From contig CAIJZG010000157.1 of the NCBI GenBank assembly GCA_903825065.1, positions 1-15,760 on the forward strand: a stretch of 15,760 bases of DNA, given 5' to 3'. Shown here piece by piece: positions 1 through 6,918 of the stretch (position 1 is its first letter; the number at the start of each line of letters is the position of its first letter). A program made the translations under genes and the position numbers. This DNA is from an uncultured Bacteroidota bacterium (GTDB lineage: Bacteria; Bacteroidota; Bacteroidia; Chitinophagales; Chitinophagaceae). The notes beneath the pieces were generated by a model, which was not told the DNA's origin, did no database searches, and saw only the letters and a program-made list of their open reading frames with translations.

Positions 1-879
1 AGTGAATCTGGTTTTATTTTTAAAGTCGATTAGGTAGATTATAGCCGATAAAATGATACAATCAAGTCCTACAGTAATCAAAACAAAGGAGGACGTCCAT
101 AATTTTTTGTTGATAGGGAAAACCATATTCCAGCAGTATGCCAGGAATAATAACAAGGCTCCTGTCAATAATAACTTTGCAATACCTTCATATTCTTTGC
201 CCTTTTTCTGTACCCACGAACCAACAGTAAATCCAGCTACAACATTCGCAATGGCTGGTAAAGTACTTAATAAACCTTCTGGGTCAAAGGCAAAGCCCTC
301 ACCATGATATAGATGTGCTTCACCGAAAAGCCAAAGATCTAGTTTCAATCCTGCATTTCCTGTAATGCTAAGAGGATCGGATGGGTCTCCGAACCAAATA
401 CACAAACCCCAATAAAGGAAAAGAAATAAGATACTCACTATTAGAGCTAACCGGGGTTTTAAAAAATAAATCATTAAAGATCCTATTCCATAACAGAGTG
501 CTATTCTTTGTAGAACACCTAAAATTCTGGTATCGCTTAAAGGTGCTAGCACTATTTGATGGTTTGCATCAAAACGCACAAATGGAAACCAATACATAAG
601 AAAACCAAGTAAGAAAATAAGAACTGTTCTTTTAAATATTTTGCCAAGAATTGCAGGCTGAGTCATTCCCGCCCATTTCGGCATTACAAAACTCATGGCA
701 TTTCCTACAGCAAAAAGAAAGGAAGGAAAAACTAAATCAGTTGGCGTAAAGCCATGCCATTTGGCGTGTTGCAAAGGAGCGAAAGACATATCATTGCCAG
801 GGGTATTTACAATAATCATCAGGCAAATGGTCATCCCTCTAAAAACATCTAGGGCAAGAAATCGTTTTGGAGCAGTCAT
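1..879 (-). CDS. Heparan-alpha-glucosaminide N-acetyltransferase-like membrane acyltransferase (DUF5009/COG4299 type), 3' part missing
   Basis: The frame is open from an ATG at 877-879 to the left edge, giving the first 293 residues with no stop; the C-terminus lies outside the window. Visible motifs are those of the HGSNAT/NagX-like multi-pass acyltransferases: LDVFRG (residues 10-15) just before the first membrane helix, HGFTPTDLVFP (42-52) leading into the second, RILGVLQRIALCY (118-130), a periplasmic-type loop around HLYHGEGFAFDPEG (189-202) and INKKLWTSSFVL (256-267). Several hydrophobic helices alternate with these. Family members transfer acetyl groups from cytosolic acetyl-CoA to sugars across the membrane; in Bacteroidota they often occur in glycan-use contexts, but the substrate cannot be read from sequence. 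The gene is divergent from the hydrolase at 992. No TAnnTTTG box is clear upstream. The family call is firm, the biochemical role inferred. Confidence 0.88.
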   Translation of the reverse strand, partial: MTAPKRFLALDVFRGMTICLMIIVNTPGNDMSFAPLQHAKWHGFTPTDLVFPSFLFAVGNAMSFVMPKWAGMTQPAILGKIFKRTVLIFLLGFLMYWFPFVRFDANHQIVLAPLSDTRILGVLQRIALCYGIGSLMIYFLKPRLALIVSILFLFLYWGLCIWFGDPSDPLSITGNAGLKLDLWLFGEAHLYHGEGFAFDPEGLLSTLPAIANVVAGFTVGSWVQKKGKEYEGIAKLLLTGALLLFLAYCWNMVFPINKKLWTSSFVLITVGLDCIILSAIIYLIDFKNKTRFT

Positions 880-991
880 ATAGCAATTTTGGTAAGCCAA
901 TATAGTTAAATTATTAAACCAATTAATCAGCTTTCCTACACGCATTCAATATTTTCAGCTAATTTAATTTCTCAAATAAAATTGTTTTTAC

Positions 992-1987
992 ATGCGTTTG
1001 CTTAAAATATTTTTAGCAATTACTCTGGTGCTTTTAATTGTTTATTGGTTGGGACCTCATCCTGCACATCCAATTTACTCGAAGGAATTACCAACAGTAC
1101 CTGCCGAACCAACAGCTTTAATCAATTATATAAAAAAAGAAGAATCAAAACATATCTTAAAAAAAGATAACGAAGCAGAAATAGTTTGGGCAGATACTAG
1201 CACCAAGAAAAAAACACCATACGCCATAGTTTATTTGCACGGATTTAGTGCTAGCAAAATGGAAGGAGCACCTGCACATTTGGATATCGCAAAAAAATTT
1301 GGATGTAATTTATATTTAGCACGTTTGTCGCAACATGGTATTGATACTGCTGATGCTTTAATTAATATGACGGCAGATAATTTATGGGAAACTGCCAAAG
1401 AAGCCTATGCCATTGGAAAACAATTAGGAGAGAAAGTAATTTTAATGGGCACATCCACTGGAGGCACATTGGCATTGCAATTAGCAGCTACCTATCCTGA
1501 AGTAGCTGGATTGATTTTGTACTCCCCCAACATAGCAATAAATGATCCAAACGCATGGCTTTTAAATAACCCTTGGGGCTTACAGATTGCAAGACTCGTA
1601 AAAGGTTCAAAGTATAATTTTATTACTGCCGACACCTTGTATGCAAAATACTGGAATACAAAATATCGATTAGAAGCAATTGCATCCTTGGAAGAATTAT
1701 TGGAAACCAAAATGACTACGGCCACTTTCCATTCAGTTACTCAACCCGTATTAACACTCTATTATTATAAGGATGAAAAAAATCAGGACCCAGTAGTAAA
1801 GGTTAGTGCTACAAAAAATATGTTTGATCAATTAGGGACTTCTAAAGAATCTAAACGAGCAATTGCGATGCCTAATACTGGAAATCATGTACTAGCTTCT
1901 CCCATTTTATCTAAAGATGTAATTGGAGTTGAACAGGAAACCATCCGTTTTATGCAGGAAAGCATGCATATGAATGCCATAAAATAA
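992..1987 (+). CDS. Membrane-anchored alpha/beta hydrolase (serine esterase/lipase type)
   Basis: A 331-aa protein. Residues 1-20 form one hydrophobic N-terminal helix (signal anchor), so the catalytic domain probably faces the periplasm. The alpha/beta-hydrolase core shows the oxyanion-loop motif YLHGFSAS (81-88), the nucleophile elbow GTSTGG with Ser155 (153-158), a likely acid Asp266 in KNQDP, and the catalytic His299 in TGNH. The order and spacing Ser-Asp-His are canonical. The substrate is unknown: it could be a carboxylesterase, monoacylglycerol lipase-like enzyme or thioesterase. It is the first of three plus-strand genes (hydrolase, FabH-like, lipid kinase), with 58 bp to the next start, which suggests a lipid or acyl-ester role by context only. 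The start ATG is preceded by A/T-rich sequence without Shine-Dalgarno, normal for Bacteroidota. Confidence 0.88.
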   Translation: MRLLKIFLAITLVLLIVYWLGPHPAHPIYSKELPTVPAEPTALINYIKKEESKHILKKDNEAEIVWADTSTKKKTPYAIVYLHGFSASKMEGAPAHLDIAKKFGCNLYLARLSQHGIDTADALINMTADNLWETAKEAYAIGKQLGEKVILMGTSTGGTLALQLAATYPEVAGLILYSPNIAINDPNAWLLNNPWGLQIARLVKGSKYNFITADTLYAKYWNTKYRLEAIASLEELLETKMTTATFHSVTQPVLTLYYYKDEKNQDPVVKVSATKNMFDQLGTSKESKRAIAMPNTGNHVLASPILSKDVIGVEQETIRFMQESMHMNAIK

Positions 1988-2013
1988 AGGATAATGACGA
2001 TTTTAAATTCTCT

Positions 2014-2021
2014 TACCTTCG
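2014..2021 (+). promoter_or_regulatory. Possible -7 promoter box (TACCTTCG) before the FabH-like gene
   Basis: TACCTTCG differs by one base from the Bacteroidota sigma-A -7 consensus TAnnTTTG and ends 24 nt before the ATG at 2046, a plausible leader length. I do not see a TTG at the right distance upstream, so this is a weak call; the gene may instead be transcribed from upstream of the hydrolase. Confidence 0.35.
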
Positions 2022-2045
2022 TCACACTTAATTAAAACGACTGTT

Positions 2046-3095
2046 ATGCCACTCAGTAAAATTGCAGGTATTGGAATGTATGTTCCAGAAAAAGTAGTTA
2101 CTAATAATGATTTGAAAAAGTGGATGGATACTGATGATAACTGGATTCAAGAAAGAACAGGTATTCAAGAAAGAAGATTTGCAAAGCGTACTGAAGAAAC
2201 TACAACCACCATGGCAGTGGAAGCTGCAAAAATTGCCATTGAAAGAGCGGGTATTACTGCACAGGATATTGATTTTATCGTTTTTGCAACACTATCTCCA
2301 GATTATTATTTTCCTGGTTGTGGTGTGCTAGTTCAAAGAGCAATGAATATGAAAGAAGTGGGTGCATTGGATATTCGCAACCAATGCAGCGGCTTTCTAT
2401 ATGCCATTAGTGTGGCCGATCAGTTTATTAAAACTGGTATGTATAAAAACATATTAGTAATAGGTGCTGAAAAGCATAGTATGGGATTAGATTTTAGTAC
2501 AAGAGGCAGAAATGTTTCAGTTATTTTTGGCGATGGTGCAGGTGCTGTTGTTTTGCAGCCGACTGAAAAAAATAATCAAGGAATTTTAAGTACTCACTTA
2601 CATAGCGATGGCGCGAGTGCAGAAATATTAGCACAGTATAATCCTGGGTCACATGCAAACCATTGGGTGGAAACGCCAGTAGCAGATTTCGATGAGGCTG
2701 AAATTGGAGAAATGTTTATGAGTCATCAAATGATTGATAACGCTCAATTATTTCCATTCATGGACGGACCCACTGTATTTAAAAAAGCAATTGTGAAATT
2801 CCCGGAAGTAATTGTTGAAGCACTTACTAAAAATGGTTATACCACTGAAGATCTTAATATACTCATACCGCACCAAGCAAATCTTCGCATTAGTCAGTTT
2901 GTACAACAGAAACTTAAACTTCGCGATGATCAGGTATACAATAATATCATGAGATATGGTAACACTACTGCAGCATCGGTACCAATTGCATTGTGTGAAG
3001 CTTGGCAGAATGGAAAAATTAAAGAAGGTGATTTAGTTTGCTTAGCTGCATTTGGAAGTGGATTTACCTGGGCTTCTGCATTACTTAAATGGTAA
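2046..3095 (+). CDS. fabH: 3-oxoacyl-ACP synthase III (FabH/KAS III family)
   Basis: A 349-aa thiolase-fold enzyme. The KAS III catalytic triad is intact: Cys114 in NQCSGF, His276 in IPHQANLR and Asn306 in RYGNTTAASVP. The N-terminal GIGMYVPEKVVTN and WIQERTGIQERR, the FGDGAGAVVL strand-turn (161-170) and the C-terminal AFGSGFTWASALLKW are typical. Such enzymes condense an acyl-CoA starter with malonyl-ACP; housekeeping FabH starts fatty-acid synthesis. This copy is somewhat longer than about 320-aa housekeeping FabH, with extra sequence around residues 190-240, and it is not next to plsX/rpmF or other fab genes. It could therefore be a paralogue with a special acyl substrate. It lies between a hydrolase (58 bp upstream) and a lipid kinase (36 bp downstream), all on the same strand. 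The family is certain; the exact physiological substrate is not. Confidence 0.93.
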   Translation: MPLSKIAGIGMYVPEKVVTNNDLKKWMDTDDNWIQERTGIQERRFAKRTEETTTTMAVEAAKIAIERAGITAQDIDFIVFATLSPDYYFPGCGVLVQRAMNMKEVGALDIRNQCSGFLYAISVADQFIKTGMYKNILVIGAEKHSMGLDFSTRGRNVSVIFGDGAGAVVLQPTEKNNQGILSTHLHSDGASAEILAQYNPGSHANHWVETPVADFDEAEIGEMFMSHQMIDNAQLFPFMDGPTVFKKAIVKFPEVIVEALTKNGYTTEDLNILIPHQANLRISQFVQQKLKLRDDQVYNNIMRYGNTTAASVPIALCEAWQNGKIKEGDLVCLAAFGSGFTWASALLKW

Positions 3096-3131
3096 TCACC
3101 TAACTCCAAAAAAATATTTGATATAGATTTT

Positions 3132-4031
3132 ATGAAGAGAAAGATCAACTTTTTAGTCAACCCTATTTCAGGCAATACCAAAAAAGATGAAATTCTCCGA
3201 CTGGTGCATACAGAAATGCAGGCAAAGGAAATTCCATTTGAGTTTATTTTCACAAATGTTTCTGGTGATTATGATGAAATAAAAGATAAGATTGAGACCG
3301 ATGAAATCACAGACATTGTAATGATTGGTGGCGACGGCACCGTTAATCAAGTAGTCAATGCATTGCGTGATACTAAAGTTCAATTCGGCATCATACCTGT
3401 TGGATCAGGTAATGGTTTGGCTCTGGCTGCAGGTATTCCAAAAAAACCTATTGATGCCATTCAACTAATTATTAAAGGAGAATCGAAACCAATCGATGCG
3501 TTTCTGATCAATCATCAATTTTCTTGTATGCTTAGTGGAATTGGGTTTGATGCACAAGTAGCACATGATTTTTCAAACAAAGCTTCGAGAGGATTGATGA
3601 CATATACCCAACAAAGTCTTATCAATTATTTTAAAGCTCACCCCTATCAATTTGAAGTTGTTTTGGAAAATTTTTCATTTTTCACAGATGCTTATTTTAT
3701 TAGTATTGCAAACAGCAATCAATTTGGAAATAATGTTACCATCGCTCCTCAAGCCAGTTTAAATGACGGTTTATTAGACATAGTAGTTGTTCAAAAAATG
3801 AATAAAGCAAAAATGCCATTTGCAGTTTTAAAACAAATTAGAGGTAATAATAAATTAACTGAACTGGTAGAAAACCTAAGTACTAATAATATCTTGTATT
3901 TTCAAACAAAGGGGTTAACCATAAAAAATAATAAGCACGCTCCTTTTCATATAGATGGCGAACCAAAAGAAACTGCAGCAGAATTTAATATCGAAATTAT
4001 TCCTAGTTGTTTTAATTTAATACAACCCTAA
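3132..4031 (+). CDS. Diacylglycerol kinase-family lipid kinase (YegS/DgkB-like)
   Basis: A 299-aa cytosolic protein, normal length for the DAGK_cat family. Motifs in order: NPISGN near the N-terminus (10-15), the nucleotide/phosphate loop IGGDGTVNQVVNAL (65-78), PVGSGNGLA (89-97), the conserved SGIGFDA (135-141), DGLLD (212-216) and IDGEP (274-278) at the end of the C-terminal beta-sandwich. These are the signature of the DgkB/YegS/sphingosine-kinase superfamily, which phosphorylates diacylglycerol or another lipid hydroxyl with ATP. Bacteroidota make sphingolipids, so a sphingoid or ceramide substrate is possible, but nothing here decides it. The gene follows the FabH-like gene by 36 bp and is probably in one transcript. 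It ends 14 bp from the stop of the opposing ctaA gene, with no visible terminator between them. Confidence 0.92.
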   Translation: MKRKINFLVNPISGNTKKDEILRLVHTEMQAKEIPFEFIFTNVSGDYDEIKDKIETDEITDIVMIGGDGTVNQVVNALRDTKVQFGIIPVGSGNGLALAAGIPKKPIDAIQLIIKGESKPIDAFLINHQFSCMLSGIGFDAQVAHDFSNKASRGLMTYTQQSLINYFKAHPYQFEVVLENFSFFTDAYFISIANSNQFGNNVTIAPQASLNDGLLDIVVVQKMNKAKMPFAVLKQIRGNNKLTELVENLSTNNILYFQTKGLTIKNNKHAPFHIDGEPKETAAEFNIEIIPSCFNLIQP

Positions 4032-4045
4032 TAGCATTGATGAAT

Positions 4046-5107
4046 TTACCTATGCTGAGGACGAATAACAAATAACATAGTTACTAAAACTAACAGTAAT
4101 AACATTCCTACTAATTGATGCAATTCCGCCATCCATTCGAACATTCCCCAAGTTCCGGCAATGATATGAGCACTCGACAACACTGTTAAGATGCCTAATA
4201 AAACCTGTATAAGAATAATAGCAATAGGCATTGTACGTAGATAATTGAAAAGCACGCCACCTTTAGTTTTGTACAACTTTAAAGACCATAAAGAGATCAT
4301 TACCAATAAAAGATAGGCCAGACCACGATGTACAAAATGAACCCATATTTTATTGTCAATGGCATTAATCAAAAAACTATTATAATTAAATAAATGTTCT
4401 GGGATCCAAGCTCCATTTATAGTTGGCCAGGTTGCAGCAATATTTGCCGCTTTGTGTCCTGCCATTAATGCGCCATATAATAATTGGAGTATTAACAATG
4501 CAATTAATACAAGATTCCATTTACGTATGCTAGAGTTAATGATCATTTGCTGAGGTTTTACCAATAAACTTAAAGCAAACCAATAAGTATAAGACAACAA
4601 TCCCAATGCAAAAATAAAGTGTAACGCCAATCGGGTTGGTTTTACATAAACTGCATCACCCGTTAACCCACTAGCAACCATTACCCATCCTATTACACCC
4701 TGAAGAGCACCCAAAGCAAATAAGAATAATAAAGGTTGTACCATTTCTTTTTTAAAATGTCTCTTAATTAAGAAATAAATAAAGCCAGCTGCAAACACTA
4801 AACCAATAGTTCTTGCCCATAAGCGATGAAACCATTCCCAGAAAAAAATAAATTTGAAATCAGAAACCGTGAATTCAAAATTTAAATATTGAAACTGTGG
4901 AGTTTGACGATATTTATTAAATTCTAAAACCCACTGCTGCTCATTGAGTGGAGGCAGGGCACCAGTAACTACATCCCATTGAGTAATCGACAAACCACTA
5001 CCAGTTAAACGAGTAATTCCTCCAAGTGCGATTTGTATCACCGTCATCCCTACTCCGATCAAGAGCCAGGTTGCCACTAATTTTGAAGACCTATCAATTT
5101 TATGCAT
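4046..5107 (-). CDS. ctaA: Heme A synthase (COX15/CtaA family)
   Basis: Converts heme O to heme A for aa3-type cytochrome oxidases, in the cytoplasmic membrane. I place the start at the ATG at 5107 (353 aa, MHKIDRSS...). The protein has eight hydrophobic segments. The diagnostic GGITRLTGSGLSITQWDVVTGALPP-type block follows the first helix. Candidate heme ligands are His94 in EWFHR, His163 in RLALH, His257/His260 in WVHFVHR and His330 in ELHQL; these pairs are conserved in COX15. Alternative in-frame starts are an ATG at 5116 (three codons longer) and a TTG at 5131. The TTG overlaps a perfect TAACTTTG promoter box at 5129-5136, so it cannot be in the main transcript. The gene is divergent from rnhB and convergent with the lipid kinase. 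No other oxidase-assembly gene is in the window. This implies aerobic respiration. Confidence 0.93.
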   Translation of the reverse strand: MHKIDRSSKLVATWLLIGVGMTVIQIALGGITRLTGSGLSITQWDVVTGALPPLNEQQWVLEFNKYRQTPQFQYLNFEFTVSDFKFIFFWEWFHRLWARTIGLVFAAGFIYFLIKRHFKKEMVQPLLFLFALGALQGVIGWVMVASGLTGDAVYVKPTRLALHFIFALGLLSYTYWFALSLLVKPQQMIINSSIRKWNLVLIALLILQLLYGALMAGHKAANIAATWPTINGAWIPEHLFNYNSFLINAIDNKIWVHFVHRGLAYLLLVMISLWSLKLYKTKGGVLFNYLRTMPIAIILIQVLLGILTVLSSAHIIAGTWGMFEWMAELHQLVGMLLLLVLVTMLFVIRPQHR

Positions 5108-5128
5108 AAAATACATTTTCAAAGAGAG

Positions 5129-5136
5129 CAAAGTTA
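5129..5136 (-). promoter_or_regulatory. -7 promoter box (TAACTTTG) of ctaA
   Basis: TAACTTTG on the minus strand is an exact match to the Bacteroidota -7 consensus TAnnTTTG. It lies 21 nt upstream of the ATG at 5107. A well-spaced -33 TTG is not evident. A transcript starting about 5-7 nt downstream of the box would contain the ATG at 5107 with a short leader, and only marginally the one at 5116. Confidence 0.55.
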
Positions 5137-5211
5137 GTTCTATATTTTTTCTATGATAGCATTTGCAAAATGAATTTGATACTATTCCAAAATTTCGGGA
5201 ATTTTAACTAC

Positions 5212-5832
5212 ATGTTATTGGCATACCAGAACAATCATCTTATTGAAGCAGGCTGTGATGAAGCTGGCAGGGGTTGTTATGCCGGACCTGTTTTTGCAGC
5301 TGCGGTTATTCTTCGGAAAGACTTCTATCACCCGCTTTTGAACGACAGTAAAAAAGTATCGGAAAAGAACAGACTCATCTTAAAAGAAGTGATTGAAAAT
5401 AGTGCATTAGCTTGGGCAGTTGCCAGAGTAGAGCATGATGAAATAGATCGAATCAATATTTTAAAAGCTTCTATTAAAGCAATGCATTTGGCCATTCAAC
5501 AACTAAAAATTAAACCTGATTTTTTATTAATTGATGGGAATCGATTTCAAAGCTATCAGAAGATCCCTCATCAATGTGTAATTAAAGGGGATGGTAAGTA
5601 TGCTAGTATAGCTGCAGCCAGCATTTTGGCAAAAACGCATCGGGATGAACTAATGAAAAAACTTCATAAAAAATTCCCCGCTTATAATTGGATTAGTAAT
5701 AAAGGATATGGCACACTAGATCATAGAAATGCCATTGCTGAAATAGGTTTATGTAAATACCATCGAAAAAGTTTCTCGATTTTACCAGTTCCTCCTGATT
5801 TATTTAATTTAAATAAATCTCCAAATAAATAA
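5212..5832 (+). CDS. rnhB: Ribonuclease HII
   Basis: Cuts RNA in RNA:DNA hybrids, including single ribonucleotides misincorporated in DNA. With the start at the ATG at 5212 the protein is 206 aa, normal for bacterial RNase HII. The catalytic acidic residues are all present: Asp16 and Glu17 in CDEAGRGCYAGP, Asp108 in LLIDGNRF and Asp145 in KTHRDE; the 37-residue spacing of the last two fits the family. The SKKVSEKNR and DGKYASIAAASILAK blocks are also typical. An upstream in-frame ATG at 5170 would add 14 residues that have no place in the family, so I start at 5212, where the sequence (MLLAYQNNHLIEAGCDEAGRG) aligns with known N-termini. The stop codon is embedded in the downstream terminator hairpin. 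Confidence 0.95.
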   Translation: MLLAYQNNHLIEAGCDEAGRGCYAGPVFAAAVILRKDFYHPLLNDSKKVSEKNRLILKEVIENSALAWAVARVEHDEIDRINILKASIKAMHLAIQQLKIKPDFLLIDGNRFQSYQKIPHQCVIKGDGKYASIAAASILAKTHRDELMKKLHKKFPAYNWISNKGYGTLDHRNAIAEIGLCKYHRKSFSILPVPPDLFNLNKSPNK

Positions 5833-5855
5833 AGCCCTGCAATTGCAAGGCTTTA
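5830..5855 (+). terminator. Terminator hairpin after rnhB
   Basis: An inverted repeat begins at the rnhB stop codon: TAAAGCC pairs with GGCTTTA, followed after one C/A mismatch by TGC with GCA around an AATT tip. It is nearly symmetric (A-rich on the left, T-rich on the right), so it could stop transcripts from both rnhB and the convergent gene at 6057. The downstream U tract on the plus strand is short. Confidence 0.65.
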
Positions 5856-6056
5856 GTATTTCAATTCCCCCCCGGTTATTGAAACTATATCAAATTTATA
5901 GGGAATGTTTTGATTTTCAAATATTCATTTTGTGAAATGGGTCTATTATTTTGTAAAACCATTGTATATTCTTTTTAAATTAATATTAAACTGCTTCTTA
6001 TTAAGAAATTTAAATAACCACATCAATATTATCTATCATGTAAGTTAAAAAATAGA
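5856..6056. other. Very AT-rich spacer between convergent rnhB and tsaC
   Basis: About 200 bp with no convincing gene. Next to the rnhB terminator there is a second stem-loop: TTTCAAT (5859-5865) pairs with ATTGAAA (5878-5884) around a 12-nt loop containing a run of seven C (seven G on the minus strand). The rest is A/T-rich with only chance-length ORFs. No tRNA or recognisable riboswitch is seen. Confidence 0.5.
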
Positions 6057-6665
6057 CTATTCTTCCCAGACACCTGCCCCTTCACGAATTAATTCATAAG
6101 ATTCTTTGGTACAATCAATAATAGTGGAAGGTATCATTCCACCAATACCACCATCAATAACTATATCCACTAAATTCTTGAAATTTTCATAAATCAGATC
6201 TGGATCTGTATACTCTTCTACCATTTCTCCTGGCAAAGAAGCAGATAAAATTGGATGACCCAATTGTTGTACAATCGTTCTTGCGATATTGTTATCTGGA
6301 ATCCTCAGTCCAATCGTACTTTTTTTACTTTGCAAAATTTTGGGTACTTCTTTGCTTGCAGGTAATATAAAAGTGTAAGGACCAGGTAAATAATTTTTTA
6401 ATAACCGATAAAGTGGAGTGCCAATACTTTTAGTGTATTTACTTAAATCGCTAAGGTCGTTACATATAAAACTTAATTGTGCTTTAGCAGGATCAACTTG
6501 CTTAATAAGTGCAATTCGAGCAATCGCTTTTTGTTGAAAAATATCGCATCCCAAACCATAAATGGTATCTGTAGGATAAATAATTACCCCACCTGACAAT
6601 AAACAATCAATGATCATTTTCAGATATCTGGGGTTGGGATTATCAGGGTGTACTTGCAATAGCAT
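6057..6665 (-). CDS. tsaC: L-threonylcarbamoyladenylate synthase (YrdC/Sua5/TsaC family)
   Basis: Makes threonylcarbamoyl-AMP from threonine, bicarbonate and ATP, the first step of the universal t6A37 modification of ANN-decoding tRNAs; cytosolic. At 202 aa it is a YrdC-domain-only enzyme without the Sua5 C-terminal domain. Motifs: the N-terminal strand IIYPTDTIYGLGCD (28-41), KQVDPAKAQLSFIC (55-68, the Bacteroidota variant of the lysine-containing substrate loop), LPGPYTFIL (93-101), STIGLRIPDN (116-125), HPILSASL (137-144) and PSTIIDCT (179-186). The annotated start at 6665 is preceded at a suitable distance by a good promoter (6687-6719). The gene faces rnhB, and the nearest strong hairpin downstream is the one at 5830-5855. 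Confidence 0.94.
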   Translation of the reverse strand: MLLQVHPDNPNPRYLKMIIDCLLSGGVIIYPTDTIYGLGCDIFQQKAIARIALIKQVDPAKAQLSFICNDLSDLSKYTKSIGTPLYRLLKNYLPGPYTFILPASKEVPKILQSKKSTIGLRIPDNNIARTIVQQLGHPILSASLPGEMVEEYTDPDLIYENFKNLVDIVIDGGIGGMIPSTIIDCTKESYELIREGAGVWEE

Positions 6666-6686
6666 AAGAGAATGAATCTAACATAA

Positions 6687-6719
6687 CAAAGTTAAAGTAT
6701 ATCAAACCTATTATGCCAA
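6687..6719 (-). promoter_or_regulatory. Promoter of tsaC (TTG-N22-TAACTTTG)
   Basis: On the minus strand, TTG (6719-6717) and an exact TAACTTTG -7 box (6694-6687) are separated by 22 nt, within the range described for Bacteroidota sigma-A promoters. The ATG is 21 nt downstream of the box. It lies downstream of the hairpin at 6727-6757, so tsaC does not need transcription from beyond that hairpin. Confidence 0.65.
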
Positions 6720-6726
6720 TTAAAAT

Positions 6727-6757
6727 AAAAAGAGGTGGCAAAAAGCCACCTCTTTTT
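6727..6757 (-). terminator. Strong intrinsic terminator with no assigned gene
   Basis: A perfect 13-bp stem (arms 6727-6739 and 6745-6757, core GAGGTGGC/GCCACCTC) with an A5 loop on the plus strand. The arms end in A5/T5, so it could work on either strand. The plus strand carries no gene that would end here: 5833-6726 holds only the antisense of tsaC. The minus strand carries a promoter-like sequence and a 13-codon ORF about 30-110 bp upstream. I therefore read it as the end of a short minus-strand transcript. Confidence 0.8.
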
Positions 6758-6786
6758 GGTTTGTAACCCCCAATGAAACTGTTTAC

Positions 6787-6828
6787 CTAGAAAGGTGTAT
6801 TGGTAATAGCCAACTGCAGTTTATCCAT
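6787..6828 (-). CDS. Candidate 13-aa micro-ORF or small RNA body (MDKLQLAITNTPF)
   Basis: A 13-codon ORF, ATG at 6828-6826 and TAG at 6789-6787, sits between a promoter-like sequence (6831-6861) and the orphan terminator (6727-6757). The whole unit would give an RNA of about 90-100 nt. The promoter box ends only 2 nt before the ATG, so the transcript might be leaderless or might start inside the ORF; in the latter case the product is a small RNA, not a peptide. I do not recognise the peptide. Between its stop and the terminator there is a G5-containing segment flanked by short complementary bases (GTTT/AAAC). Coding status is unproven. Confidence 0.3.
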   Translation of the reverse strand: MDKLQLAITNTPF

Positions 6829-6830
6829 GG

Positions 6831-6861
6831 TAAAAGTAGGGGCGTACAAATTATAAACCAA
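6831..6861 (-). promoter_or_regulatory. Possible promoter (TTG-N20-TACTTTTA) of the short minus-strand unit
   Basis: On the minus strand TTG (6861-6859) is followed after 20 nt by TACTTTTA (6838-6831), one mismatch from TAnnTTTG. It is identical to the box 17 nt before the AhpD-like gene at 9250. Together with the terminator at 6727-6757 it brackets a unit of about 100 bp. Confidence 0.45.
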
Positions 6862-6865
6862 CGTA

Positions 6866-6893
6866 GAAAACACGGAATTTTTTCGGTGTTTTC
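6866..6893. repeat. 28-bp inverted repeat between divergent units (possible operator or hairpin)
   Basis: GAAAACAC (6866-6873) pairs exactly with GTGTTTTC (6886-6893), and after one G/G mismatch three more pairs form around a T-rich centre. It lies just behind the candidate minus-strand promoter and 26 bp before the 34-codon plus-strand ORF. It could be a binding site for a dimeric regulator, for example the adjacent LuxR-type response regulator, or an RNA hairpin in either leader. Confidence 0.5.
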
Positions 6894-6918
6894 ACCCTAT
6901 TAATTCAGTTAAAAAATC

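Noticed and set aside
53..883. Plus-strand open frames of 62-84 codons in the first 0.9 kb
   Set aside because: They are antisense to the continuous 293-codon minus-strand frame that shows HGSNAT-family motifs throughout.
5108..5131. Longer starts of ctaA (TTG at 5131, ATG at 5116)
   Set aside because: The TTG lies inside an exact TAACTTTG promoter box. The ATG at 5116 would leave almost no leader; it remains possible but is second choice.
5170..5211. A 14-residue N-terminal extension of RNase HII starting at the ATG at 5170
   Set aside because: The extra residues do not belong to the family and the ATG at 5212 gives the normal N-terminus; sequence between them looks like leader DNA.
5885..5962. 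25-codon minus-strand ORF in the spacer between tsaC and rnhB
   Set aside because: No promoter-like box or separate terminator is evident, composition is like the AT-rich spacer, and no feature supports translation.
6727..6757. The strong hairpin as a leader-peptide attenuator of tsaC (the 13-aa ORF has two Thr codons)
   Set aside because: tsaC has its own TTG-N22-TAACTTTG promoter downstream of the hairpin, two Thr codons are too few for classical attenuation, and no alternative antiterminator pairing was found by eye.
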